Under the pieces are notes generated by a model, which was not told the DNA's origin, did no database searches, and saw only the letters and a program-made list of their open reading frames with translations. A stretch of 64,000 nucleotides of DNA, taken from positions 45,283-109,282 of the forward strand of contig JAEUOR010000046.1 of the NCBI GenBank assembly GCA_016790635.1, read 5' to 3'. This DNA comes from Burkholderiales bacterium. GTDB lineage: Bacteria > Pseudomonadota > Gammaproteobacteria > Burkholderiales > JAEUOS01. This document shows, one piece after another, positions 41,643 through 50,150 of the stretch. The number at the start of each line of letters is the position of its first letter. Position 1 is the first letter of the stretch. The position numbers and the translations under genes are program-made.

Positions 41643-42572
41643 TCAGGCCTCCTGCCCCGCGCGCCAGGCATCGACGATCTCGGACCCGGTGGCCGACCAC
41701 ACGCCGCGCCGCGACAGCATGTGATCCAGCGCCTTCTCGAGCGCGCCGATACGAAAGGGCTGGCCGATGATCCACGGGTGCAGCGAGATCGCCATCACGC
41801 GCCCGCCCTGACTCGCCGATTCGCGGTACAGCACGTCGAAGTGATCCACCAGCGCGTCGGTGAAGTCGTCCTCGCCGTGGTGGTTGTTGATGAGGATCTG
41901 GTAGTCGTCGATGTCGCAGGGGTGCGGCATCGCCGTCAGGTTTCCGGCGGCGCTGTTGAAGGCGTAGGGCATGTCATCGTTGACCCAGTCGCACAAATAG
42001 TCGCAGCCGGCGCGCGCGACGATGTCGGGCGTGGCGAAGGACTCGGACTTGGCAGGCGAGAGCCAGCCGCGCACCTTCTGCCCTGACGCGCGGCGCAGGA
42101 TGTCGAGCGTGGTCGTGACCAGGCGTGTCTCGTCCTCGGCCGCCAGCCCGGCGTGGTGCAGGTGGTCCATGTCCAGGCCGTTGGCAACGACTTCCCAGCC
42201 GCTTTTCACGCAGGCCGCCAGGAGCGCGGGGTAGCGTACCGCGACCGCCGCGTTGACCGCGACCGAGGCCTTGAGGCCGCGCGCCTGAAGCGAACGCAGG
42301 AGGCGAAAGATGCCGACACGGTTGCCGTAGTCGCGCAGCGTGTAGTGACGCAGATCGGGGTAGGAGGTGACCATCGCCCCGGGCGGCTTGAAGGGCTTGC
42401 CGGCCATGTCGAGCGGAAACCACTCGAGTGCCGGCACGATCCACAGCGCAACGCGCGCCCCTCCCGGCCAGGCCACTTTCGGCCGGGTGTGCAGCATCGA
42501 CCAGGCATAGCGGTCGTGGTCCATGCCATAGCGGCGCCTGGGGTATTGCAGGTAGTCGGCGGGCAGGCTCAT
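41643..42572 (-). CDS. Polysaccharide deacetylase-fold protein A (PuuE-like), divergent metal site
   Basis: 309 residues of the NodB-fold group that includes PuuE-type allantoinase. Seen: ARVALWIVPALEWFPLD in place of the usual Asp-Asp strand; YPDLRHYTLRDYGNRVG; WEVVANGLDMDHLHHAG at the expected histidine motif; and ISLHPWIIGQPFR near the end. The first metal-binding Asp is not obvious and the His-x-x-x-His motif is altered. Its start overlaps the preceding gene's stop (ATGA), so it may pair with that similar protein. A role in hydrolysis of cyclic or linear amides is suggested by the neighbouring cysteine hydrolase; unproven. Confidence 0.82.
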   Translation of the reverse strand: MSLPADYLQYPRRRYGMDHDRYAWSMLHTRPKVAWPGGARVALWIVPALEWFPLDMAGKPFKPPGAMVTSYPDLRHYTLRDYGNRVGIFRLLRSLQARGLKASVAVNAAVAVRYPALLAACVKSGWEVVANGLDMDHLHHAGLAAEDETRLVTTTLDILRRASGQKVRGWLSPAKSESFATPDIVARAGCDYLCDWVNDDMPYAFNSAAGNLTAMPHPCDIDDYQILINNHHGEDDFTDALVDHFDVLYRESASQGGRVMAISLHPWIIGQPFRIGALEKALDHMLSRRGVWSATGSEIVDAWRAGQEA

Positions 42573-43489
42573 AGCGGCGCCTCCGCGACCGCGTGCGATG
42601 CCTTGGCGAACGCGTCATAGTTGTGCTCAAGGAAGTGCGCGGCGATCTCGCGCCCGGTCGCCAGCCACACGCGGTCATGACCGCAGATGTAGTCCAGCGC
42701 CTCTTCAAACGCCTTGATGCGGTACGGCCAGCCGACCAGATACGGGTGCAGCGGGATGCACATGACCGTGCCCGACTCGGCGCCCTCGGCATAGAGGCGG
42801 TCGAACTGGCGCTTCAGGATGTCGGCATAGCGCCGCGGGCTCACCAGGTTGACGTTGTAGACGATGACGTCGTTCATCTCCAGCGAGTACGGGATCGACA
42901 CCAGGCGCCCGGACTTGACCTTGACCGGCCCCGGCTGGTCGTCATGGAACAGGTCGCACACGTAGGTGAGGCCCATCTCGGCCACCAGGTCGAGGGTGTT
43001 GTCGGTGTAGGTCAGCGCCGGCGCCAGCCAGCCATCCAGCTTCTGCCCGGTGTGCTTCCTGATCGTGTCGATGGAGTCCTGGATGACCTCACGTTCCTGC
43101 GCTTCGTTCATGTTGAAGAGGTAGCGCGTGTTGTAGGTGCCGTGGCTGTAGAACTCCCAGCCGCGTTCGGCGCAGGCGGCGATGATCTCCGGGTGGTGCT
43201 CGCACATGGCCACGTTGAGCGACACGCTGCCGCGCACGCCGCAGCGGTCCATGGCTTCCAGCATGCGCTGGAAACCGGCGCGGTTGCCGTAGTCGCGGTA
43301 GGACACGTTGAGCACGTCGGGCTGCGGGCGCGCCCAGGCGGCGCGCGAGGGGTTCTTCGGCGGGTCGAGCTCGTAGAACTCGATGTTGGGCGCCACCCAG
43401 AAGGCCACGCGCGCGCCATTCGGCCAGGTGATCTTCGGGCGCGTGCCGTCGTAGGGCAGGTAGTCGTAGAGCCCGGGGTCGCGCGCCAT
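42569..43489 (-). CDS. Polysaccharide deacetylase-fold protein B (PuuE-like)
   Basis: 306 residues from the ATG at 43489; a longer frame would overlap the upstream gene and adds low-complexity Pro. It is a paralogue of the next gene: GARVAFWVAPNIEFYELDPP, YRDYGNRAGFQRMLEAMDR, WEFYSHGTYNTRYL and MCIPLHPYLVGWPYR match the same blocks. Sequence ETQ-type ligands are replaced here too. The pair probably arose by duplication. It lies 1 bp from the stop of the cysteine hydrolase gene, which places all four minus-strand genes from 44189 to 40433 in one operon. Confidence 0.83.
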   Translation of the reverse strand: MARDPGLYDYLPYDGTRPKITWPNGARVAFWVAPNIEFYELDPPKNPSRAAWARPQPDVLNVSYRDYGNRAGFQRMLEAMDRCGVRGSVSLNVAMCEHHPEIIAACAERGWEFYSHGTYNTRYLFNMNEAQEREVIQDSIDTIRKHTGQKLDGWLAPALTYTDNTLDLVAEMGLTYVCDLFHDDQPGPVKVKSGRLVSIPYSLEMNDVIVYNVNLVSPRRYADILKRQFDRLYAEGAESGTVMCIPLHPYLVGWPYRIKAFEEALDYICGHDRVWLATGREIAAHFLEHNYDAFAKASHAVAEAPL

Positions 43490-43490
43490 G

Positions 43491-44189
43491 CTAACCCCCG
43501 CTGGCGGATGTGGCGGCCGCGTTGGCCGGCATGGCGGCAAGGTGGGCGATGACCTCCTCGACCCCGATCACGTCGCAGTACTTGAGCGCCATGTCGTAGA
43601 GGTTGGCGAAGTGCGGGCTCTCATGTTTGTCGGCGCAGCACTCGATGGGCACGATCGTGCGGAAGCTCCGTTGCAGGGAATCGACCGCGGTGGCGCGCAC
43701 GCAGCCCGAGGTCGAGCCACCGGTGATGATCACGGTATCGATCTTGTGGAAATTGAAGATCGACCCCAGGTTGGTCTCGAAGAAGGCCGAGGCCATGCGC
43801 TTGTTGACGATCACGTCGCGCTTGCGGTCGATCACCAGGCGGTCGTCGAATTCGCTGCGGCGCGAGCCGACCTTGATGTTCTGCAGCGAGTCCGGCGTGT
43901 TGGTGCGCGTGCCCCAGACGCCGCAGTCCTCGCCGGAGTCCATGTAGGCCACGTAGGTCCACACCACCGGGAAGCCCTTGTCGCGCATGAGAGCGGACAG
44001 GCGATTGACGTACTCGCACTGGCGCGGGTCCGTCTCATACGCCGTGGCGAATTCGCCGACGCTGGTATAGGCCTTCTGCAGGTCCACATTGATGAGCGCC
44101 GGACGCGCGCCGAATCCGAAGCGCTTGCGCGTCGGGTTCTTGCGCACATCCTCGAAGAGTTCGCGGGCGGTCTTGCTGGAGGTTTCCAT
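43491..44189 (-). CDS. Isochorismatase-fold cysteine hydrolase (N-carbamoylsarcosine amidase-like)
   Basis: 232 residues from the ATG at 44189. The catalytic triad is visible: Asp36 (INVDLQKAY), Lys130 (DVIVNKRMASAFFETNL) and Cys163 (STSGCVRATAVDS, with a cis-peptide region before it). This resembles N-carbamoylsarcosine amidohydrolase and maleamate amidohydrolase more than isochorismatase proper. It would cleave an amide or carbamoyl group, releasing ammonia. It heads the operon with the two deacetylase-fold proteins and the enolase-family enzyme. Confidence 0.9.
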   Translation of the reverse strand: METSSKTARELFEDVRKNPTRKRFGFGARPALINVDLQKAYTSVGEFATAYETDPRQCEYVNRLSALMRDKGFPVVWTYVAYMDSGEDCGVWGTRTNTPDSLQNIKVGSRRSEFDDRLVIDRKRDVIVNKRMASAFFETNLGSIFNFHKIDTVIITGGSTSGCVRATAVDSLQRSFRTIVPIECCADKHESPHFANLYDMALKYCDVIGVEEVIAHLAAMPANAAATSASGG

Positions 44190-44252
44190 GGCTGTCCGTG
44201 GGATGAGAAAGTTCAGGGCGAAGCCCAAGTGTCGCGCGCCCGGCGGCGCCAA

Positions 44253-44654
44253 TCAAGGGGTGGTCGGCCGCAGCGGCGAGAAGTTGAAAGTGATGTGCGT
44301 CTCGTAGCGTGCCGTCTTGCCGTCGCGCGACGCGGTGGCAAATCGGAAGTCGGGCATGGCCGCCACGATATAGCGATCGAAGAGCAAGGGCGGGTCGGAG
44401 GCGATGACGCGAAAGCGCTCGGGCGCGCCGTCGGCGCCCACCAGCACCGCGACGGTGACGCTGCCGCCTGCCCGGAAGCGTGCCGCGTCAGTGGGAAACT
44501 CGATCGGCGGCTGGTACACGACCGGCGCGCCGGCCACGAAGGGCACGCCGATGAAGGCCGGCAGCGGCTTGGCAGCCTGCGCCGCAGCCTGGCCGGCGAA
44601 GAGCACCCAGCCCAACAGCAACCATGCGATGCGCCGCTTGCAGCAGTCAGTCAA
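44253..44654 (-). CDS. Exported TonB C-terminal-like domain protein
   Basis: 133 residues. Residues 8-26 are a hydrophobic signal segment (IAWLLLGWVLFAGQAAAQ). The rest matches the C-terminal beta-alpha-beta domain of TonB-like energy transducers (GGSVTVAVLVGADGAPERF, then FRFATASRDGKTARYETHITF). It lacks the long Pro-rich linker and probably lacks a stable membrane anchor, so it is a free periplasmic TonB-C domain. Its start overlaps the end of the upstream Bug gene by 8 bp. Function is unknown. Confidence 0.75.
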   Translation of the reverse strand: MTDCCKRRIAWLLLGWVLFAGQAAAQAAKPLPAFIGVPFVAGAPVVYQPPIEFPTDAARFRAGGSVTVAVLVGADGAPERFRVIASDPPLLFDRYIVAAMPDFRFATASRDGKTARYETHITFNFSPLRPTTP

Positions 44655-45618
44655 CCCGCGCTCCGCTCGACTTGACCACTTGCGCCCACTTGTCGATCTC
44701 GCGTCGCACGTGGGCCGCGAATTCCGCCGCTGTCGAGCCGACCGGTTCCGCGCCCAGTCCTGCGAGACGAGCAGCCACCTCCGGCAGCTTGAGGATGCGC
44801 TGCGTTTCCGCCGACAGGCGCTCGACGATCGCGCGGGGCGTACCCTTGGGCGCGAACAGGCCCGACCAGGCGTCGGCGTAAAAGCCCGGGTAGGACTCGG
44901 CGATCGTCTGCAACTCGGGCGCCGCCGGCGAGCGCTTGAGGCTGGTCAGCGCCAGCGCGCGCAGTCGCCCCGCGCGCACATGCGGCAGCGCGGAGGGCAA
45001 ACCATCCATCATCACCTGCACCTGCCCGGCGATCAGGTCGGCCACAGCCGGTGCGCTGCCGCGATACGGAATGTGCACCATGAACAGCCCGGCCTCGCGC
45101 TTGAGCATCTCCATGCCCAGGTGCGCGGCCGTGCCGCTACCCAGCGAGGCGTAGTCGAGGCGACCGGGCTGGGCGCGCGCCAGGGCGACGAACTCCTTCA
45201 AGCTGCCAGCCTTGACCGAAGGGTGCACCACGACCACGTTGGGCACCACCGCGACCTGCGAGATCGCCTCGAAATCGCGCACCGGGTCATAGGGCATCTT
45301 CGCGTACAGCGAGATGTTGATCGCGTGCGAGCCGGTCACACCCATGACCAGGGTGTAGCCGTCCGGGGCGGACCTGGCGACCACTTCCGAACCGACATTG
45401 CCGCCGGCGCCGCCGCGGTTCTCGACGACGACCGGTTGCTTCCAGTTGGCCGCCATGCGCTCGGCGATGGCGCGCGCGGCGATGTCGGTGGCGCCGCCGG
45501 CCGGGAAGGGCACGACGATGCGAATCTGTCGCGTCGGGTAGGCATCGGTCTGCGCCAGGGTCGCCACCGGCGCGAGCGCCAGCAGCGCGAGGGCACGACA
45601 CAATCGCAGTACGCGCAT
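44647..45618 (-). CDS. Bug/TctC family periplasmic solute receptor 4
   Basis: 323 residues from the ATG at 45618, where a signal peptide starts (VLRLCRALALLALAPVATLAQ). It is followed by YPTRQIRIVVPFPAGGATD, NRGGAGGNVGSEVVARSAPDGYT and the VHIPYRGSAPAVADL loop. It lies 11 bp downstream of an MmgE/PrpD gene, which itself overlaps another Bug gene, giving a Bug-PrpD-Bug string. Confidence 0.93.
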   Translation of the reverse strand: MRVLRLCRALALLALAPVATLAQTDAYPTRQIRIVVPFPAGGATDIAARAIAERMAANWKQPVVVENRGGAGGNVGSEVVARSAPDGYTLVMGVTGSHAINISLYAKMPYDPVRDFEAISQVAVVPNVVVVHPSVKAGSLKEFVALARAQPGRLDYASLGSGTAAHLGMEMLKREAGLFMVHIPYRGSAPAVADLIAGQVQVMMDGLPSALPHVRAGRLRALALTSLKRSPAAPELQTIAESYPGFYADAWSGLFAPKGTPRAIVERLSAETQRILKLPEVAARLAGLGAEPVGSTAAEFAAHVRREIDKWAQVVKSSGARVD

Positions 45619-45629
45619 GACGCCACCCT

Positions 45630-46985
45630 TCAAAACAGGAGGTCCCACAAGTCGCGCATTTTGACATCGACTTCGCTGGCGAGCACCGCGTTGGCGAAGA
45701 CGAAGGATTTTTCTTCGGGCACGCGCGCAGATGCGTAGCGCATGAACTTGGCCGCGACCTCTTCGTTGGTGAGGGGCAGTTTGGCGTCGCCGGGGATCGC
45801 GCGCACGTCGTGCTCGAAGTCCTTGTAGCCGGCCGTCAGCGCGAGCGACGCGCCGCGCGAATTCGTGGTGTCGAAGGCGGGATCGACCTCGATCCTCACC
45901 AGCGCTTCCAGGCGCCGCAGTTCGCCGTCCTCGAACTTGCCCGGCCGGTACACGCTGGCGTCCAGCACACCGAAACGCAGCATCGCCGCGATGCCGAAGG
46001 AGAGCGAGAACTGCGCCTGGATCGGGGTGGCCGGCGCGCGGTTGCCGCAATAGACGGTGGCTTCGCGGTAGATCGACAGCGCGATGCGCGAAATCGAACC
46101 GGTCTCGGCGCGCAGTTCGTCGCGCACCGCGCGCGCCATCTCGGCACCGTAATGCACGTGGCGCACTGCCGCGTGCGGCTTCAGGTAGGCGGTGGTGATC
46201 CAGTCGGCCTGCGCGTCCGGAAGCGCGTCCGCGTCGGCATCGGCAAAGCCTTCCGCGTAGCAGGCCAGTGCGTCGGCCGGCGCGTCGATGCCGGCTGCTG
46301 CGGCGCAGGCTGCCGCCAGCCCGGCCTGGGCGGCGTGCCCCAGATAGGTGTTGCGCGCTGTCTTGCCTGTGGCCACCGGCAGGTACAGGCTGGTGGCCAG
46401 CTGGCAGGCAGCGATGTCGATGGCGCGCACGATGCCCTCTTCATCCAGTCCGAGCAGGCGCGCGGCGCCCGCCGCCACGCCCAGCGCGGGCCAGTTGCCG
46501 TCCACATGCATGCCCGGGCGGATGCGCAGCCAGGCGCCGGCGCGCGCGCCGACTTCGTACGCCAGCGCCAGCGCGTCGACCGTGGCATCCAGGCCGCGCG
46601 CGCTGCTGACTGCCAGTGGCAGGAGAGCGGCAACGGCCGGCACCCCGGGGCGCCCGTGCGCCAGTGCATGGCCTTCACAGGCTTCATCCCAGGTCGCGCC
46701 CATCGCCAGCACCTGTGCGGCGGCGTTGAGCGACAGACGCCGCCCGCCCGGCAAGGTGAAGGGGCCGGACTCGAGCATCGACAACCGCTCCTCCAGCGCC
46801 GCGACCTGCGGCGCCTCGCGCCCCGCCAGCGCGCAGCCCAAGGTGTCCAGGAGGATGCGCCGCGCCGCTTCGGCGGCGGCGGGCCGCGCAGGCCGGGTGG
46901 CGCGCGCTCGCGCAGCGTCCTTGAGTCGCGCGCCGGGCTTTTGGTCTCGGTGCCGGTCCACGCTGTCGGCGGCAGGCCGGCTCAA
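45630..46985 (-). CDS. MmgE/PrpD family protein 2
   Basis: About 451 residues. The start is uncertain: TTG 46985 overlaps the upstream Bug stop codon and is the working choice; GTG 46967 and TTG 47024 are alternatives. Seen: LDTLGCALAGREAPQ, MGATWDEACEGHALAHGRPG, MHVDGNWPALGVAAGAARL and YLKPHAAVRHVHYG, as in the MmgE/PrpD fold. It differs clearly from the other PrpD-like protein in this window, so they are not recent duplicates. It is flanked by Bug genes on both sides in the same direction. Confidence 0.83.
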   Translation of the reverse strand: MSRPAADSVDRHRDQKPGARLKDAARARATRPARPAAAEAARRILLDTLGCALAGREAPQVAALEERLSMLESGPFTLPGGRRLSLNAAAQVLAMGATWDEACEGHALAHGRPGVPAVAALLPLAVSSARGLDATVDALALAYEVGARAGAWLRIRPGMHVDGNWPALGVAAGAARLLGLDEEGIVRAIDIAACQLATSLYLPVATGKTARNTYLGHAAQAGLAAACAAAAGIDAPADALACYAEGFADADADALPDAQADWITTAYLKPHAAVRHVHYGAEMARAVRDELRAETGSISRIALSIYREATVYCGNRAPATPIQAQFSLSFGIAAMLRFGVLDASVYRPGKFEDGELRRLEALVRIEVDPAFDTTNSRGASLALTAGYKDFEHDVRAIPGDAKLPLTNEEVAAKFMRYASARVPEEKSFVFANAVLASEVDVKMRDLWDLLF

Positions 46986-47962
46986 GAGGGTTTCAGCCCC
47001 ACGCTCCTGATCACCGGTTCCCAACGCACGATCTCGCTGGCGATGAAGCGCGTGTATTCGGCGCCGACCATGTAGCGCGGTGTCAGCCCGAGTTCGGCCA
47101 GCTTGGCCTGCACGTCCGGCAGCCGTATGGCGTTGGCCAGTTCATTCTGCAGGCGCTCCAGAATCTCGCGCGGCACCTTGGACTGGGTGGAAATGCCGAA
47201 CCATGCCTCGCCGCCGGTGCCCGGCACCACCTCGTCCATGGTCGGTACGTCCGGATAGGCCTTGAGGCGCTCGGCACTGGCCACCGCCAGCGCCCGCGCG
47301 CGCCCGCCGCGGATGTAGGGTCCGGCAGCCACCGGGCCGTCTAGCACGGCGTCGAGCTGCCCCGCCACCATGTCGGCCGTCGCCGGGCCGGTGCCCTTGT
47401 AGGGGATGTGGACCATGTCGATCCGCGCGCGCTGTTTCAGGAGTTCGCCCGAGAGAAATCCCGCCGAGCCGACGCCGGCCGAGGAGTAGTTGAGCACGCC
47501 AGGTTTGGCGCGCGCCATGGCGATGAAATCCTGGAATGTCCTGGCTGGGTGGTCGGTACGCACGATCAGGAGGTTGGGCAGCATGCCCAACAGCACCAGG
47601 TGCGCGAAATCGTCCATGGGATGGTAGGCCACCTTGTTGATCTGCGGCCCGAGCGAGATCGAAGCGTTGTTGGACATGAAAAGGGTGTAGCCGTCAGGCG
47701 CGGCCTTGGCAGCAGCGTCAGCGCCGACCGTGCCACCGGCGCCGGGGCGGTTCTCGACGACAAAATTGGCGCGTGTCGCCTCTTGCAGGCGCTGCGCGAG
47801 AAAGCGCGCCAGGATGTCGGTCGATCCGCCCGGGGCGAAGGGGACGATGATGCGGATCGGTCGCGCCGGCCAGGCCTGCGCCAAGCTGCGCAGCGGCGCG
47901 GCGGCCAGCGCCGCTGCGCCTAACAGGCCGGCACCAACCAGGGAACGGCGACGTTGTTTCAT
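46982..47962 (-). CDS. Bug/TctC family periplasmic solute receptor 5
   Basis: 326 residues from the ATG at 47962. The leader QRRRSLVGAGLLGAAALAAAP looks like a twin-arginine signal, then WPARPIRIIVPFAPGGSTD, NRPGAGGTVGADAAAKAAPDGYTL and VHIPYKGTGPATADM. It is the first gene of the string Bug5-PrpD2-Bug4-TonB-C-like on the minus strand. Confidence 0.93.
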   Translation of the reverse strand: MKQRRRSLVGAGLLGAAALAAAPLRSLAQAWPARPIRIIVPFAPGGSTDILARFLAQRLQEATRANFVVENRPGAGGTVGADAAAKAAPDGYTLFMSNNASISLGPQINKVAYHPMDDFAHLVLLGMLPNLLIVRTDHPARTFQDFIAMARAKPGVLNYSSAGVGSAGFLSGELLKQRARIDMVHIPYKGTGPATADMVAGQLDAVLDGPVAAGPYIRGGRARALAVASAERLKAYPDVPTMDEVVPGTGGEAWFGISTQSKVPREILERLQNELANAIRLPDVQAKLAELGLTPRYMVGAEYTRFIASEIVRWEPVIRSVGLKPS

Positions 47963-48009
47963 GGTGTACGTTGAATCGGGTTGATAGTGGCAGAAATGGG
48001 TCGCGCGTT

Positions 48010-48726
48010 TCACGCAGCCGCCGCGAAGCCGGGCACGGCGCCAAGCAGGGTTTTGGAGGCGGGCAAGGCTAGCACGCGCGCCATCCACCACGCACCGCAC
48101 AAGTTGGACGACAGCAGCGGCGCTCGCATGGTGGGCGCGATTTCGACGATCGCCGGCAAGGTGATGAGCCCGGTCCCGGACAGCACCACGGCGTCGTGGC
48201 CATCGTCCACTTGGGCCAGCGCGGCACGCACTTCATCGGTGGTCATCTGGTAGGCGCGGAACTCCTCGCCCATGCTGACCACCTGCGCGACTTCCATGCC
48301 GCCACCCTGCCAGTAGGCCACCGAGCGCGCGGTCAGCCACGCCGGGTAGGGCGAGACGAGACAAATCGACCGGGCCCCCAGCGCCTTGAGCGCGGCCAGG
48401 ATCGCCGCGCTCGCCGTGATCACCGGATAGCCGGCGGCGCGCTGCAATTGTTCGCACAGCGCGCTGTCTCCGGCCGGCAGGCGCTCGTAGGTCGCGCCGG
48501 TCATGCCGATGAAGCCGGCGTCGATCGGCAGGCTGCCGAATGCGGCCAGCGCAGCGCCGTAGTGCTCTGCGTAGTGCGCGGTGCGCGCCGCCAGGTCGCC
48601 CGGCAGGAGCGGCAGGCGCGCGCTGTGGATCGCCGCGCCAGGCGGCGCCAATGCTTGGATTTCCGGCTCGACGGTCGGATTGGCCGGCGGCACCACCAGG
48701 GCGACGCGGCGTACGATGGGCGTCAT
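48010..48726 (-). CDS. Arylmalonate decarboxylase/maleate isomerase-like protein lacking the catalytic cysteine
   Basis: 238 residues from the ATG at 48726; the frame is open for 1.4 kb upstream, but that part lies antisense to the monooxygenase gene. The layout follows the Asp/Glu racemase superfamily branch with AMDase: VALVVPPANPTVEPE, FIGMTGATYERLPAGD (Gly74 region), YPVITASAAILAALKALG and VVLSGTGLITLPAI. In AMDase and maleate isomerase the last block contains the catalytic Cys (SCGG or SCT); here it is Gly184. The first cysteine of the racemase pair is also absent. A Cys at 200 is near but not equivalent. It may be an inactive or re-purposed member. Confidence 0.8.
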   Translation of the reverse strand: MTPIVRRVALVVPPANPTVEPEIQALAPPGAAIHSARLPLLPGDLAARTAHYAEHYGAALAAFGSLPIDAGFIGMTGATYERLPAGDSALCEQLQRAAGYPVITASAAILAALKALGARSICLVSPYPAWLTARSVAYWQGGGMEVAQVVSMGEEFRAYQMTTDEVRAALAQVDDGHDAVVLSGTGLITLPAIVEIAPTMRAPLLSSNLCGAWWMARVLALPASKTLLGAVPGFAAAA

Positions 48727-48828
48727 GTGTTCGGCTCCACCGTCTGCCGCGCGCTGCCGACCCGGGCGACACCGCGACGCGGCGGACACGACTGGACTAC
48801 CATTCGGCGCTGCGGACGAGGTTGCTTC

Positions 48829-50013
48829 ATGAGTCATAGTGTACTGATCGCAGGCGCCGGCCCGGTAGGGCTCACGGCGGCCCTGCTCCTGGCCGAAGCC
48901 GGCCTTGGCGTGCGCGTGTTCGAAGCCGAGGAGACGATCGGCCAGGACCTGCGCGCCTCGACCTTTCATCCGCCGACGCTGGACATGCTCGAGCCGCTGG
49001 GCGTAACCGCCGAACTTCTGGCGCAGGGACTCATCTGCCCGCACTGGCAGATCCGCCTGCACCCCGGTGGCGAACGCGCCGTCTTCGACCTGTCGGTGCT
49101 GGAGGGCGAGACGCGCCACCCCTACCGCCTGCAGTGCGAGCAATGGAAGCTGTCGCAAGCACTCCTGGCGCGCGCGCGCGCCCATCCGCGCATCGAACTG
49201 CGCTTCGGCACCCGCCTGACCGCGCTGTCGCAGGACGATACTTGCGTGCGTGCGACCGTCGAATCCGGCACGCATAGTGAAGCGGTGAGAGCCGAGTGGC
49301 TCATCGGCGCCGATGGCGCCCGGAGCACGGTGCGCAGCGCGCTCGGCCTCGAATTCGACGGCCAGACCTATCCCGAGACCACGCTCCTGGTCACCACGCG
49401 CTTCGCCTTCGAGGACCACCTCGAGGGCCTGTCCAACGTCAGCTACTGCTGGAAGGACGGCGGCAACTTCAGCCTGCTCAAGGTGCCGGGACGCTGGCGC
49501 ATCTCGATCTATCCACGCGCGGACGAGTCGGTCGAGGCGCAGCTCTCGGAGGCGAACATCGAGGCCTCGCTGCAGGAAATCGTGCCGCGCCCCACGCCCT
49601 ACGAAATCATCGAGAAGCGCCCCTATCGGGTGCACCAGCGCATCGTCAAGCGCTATCGCATCGGGCGTGTGTTCTTGGCCGGCGATGCCGCGCACGTCAA
49701 CAGCCCGGCCGGCGGCATGGGAATGAATGGCGGTGTGCACGACGCCTTCAGCCTGGCCGACAAGCTGGGACGGGTCGCGAGCGGACGCGCCGACGCGAGC
49801 CTCCTCGATGCCTACGACAGCGAACGCCGTCCGGTGGCGCGCGAGCAGATCCTCGCCCAGGCCGACCGCAATCGCGCGCGCATGCAGGAAAAAGACCCCG
49901 CGAAGCGCCGCGCCATGCTCTCCGATCTCCAGGCGCTGGCCGCCGACCGTGCGCGCCTCAAGGCCTATTTGCTCAAGACCTCGATGATCGAGGGCCTGCG
50001 CGTCGCCGCCTGA
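48829..50013 (+). CDS. FAD-dependent aromatic-type monooxygenase (PHBH/UbiH fold)
   Basis: 394 residues from the ATG at 48829. VLIAGAGPVGLTAALLLAEA binds the ADP of FAD. The second motif is LIGADGARSTVRSALG, and the C-terminal block FLAGDAAHVNSPAGGMGMNG binds the FAD ribityl chain. This is the class A flavoprotein hydroxylase pattern. The catalytic substrate is likely an aromatic or quinone-like compound. It is divergent from the AMDase-like gene over a 102-bp spacer and 137 bp ahead of an exported metallo-hydrolase. Confidence 0.92.
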   Translation: MSHSVLIAGAGPVGLTAALLLAEAGLGVRVFEAEETIGQDLRASTFHPPTLDMLEPLGVTAELLAQGLICPHWQIRLHPGGERAVFDLSVLEGETRHPYRLQCEQWKLSQALLARARAHPRIELRFGTRLTALSQDDTCVRATVESGTHSEAVRAEWLIGADGARSTVRSALGLEFDGQTYPETTLLVTTRFAFEDHLEGLSNVSYCWKDGGNFSLLKVPGRWRISIYPRADESVEAQLSEANIEASLQEIVPRPTPYEIIEKRPYRVHQRIVKRYRIGRVFLAGDAAHVNSPAGGMGMNGGVHDAFSLADKLGRVASGRADASLLDAYDSERRPVAREQILAQADRNRARMQEKDPAKRRAMLSDLQALAADRARLKAYLLKTSMIEGLRVAA

Positions 50014-50150
50014 CATTGACGCGACGCGGTGCGGAACATGCCCGGCAGCGCGGGCCGCGGGAATATACTCATCAGGCGTCTCGTTCGCCGCTTGCCGTGC
50101 GGACGCCAGCGGTGCCGCGCGCGGGACTGAAACCAACCGGGAGGAATTCA

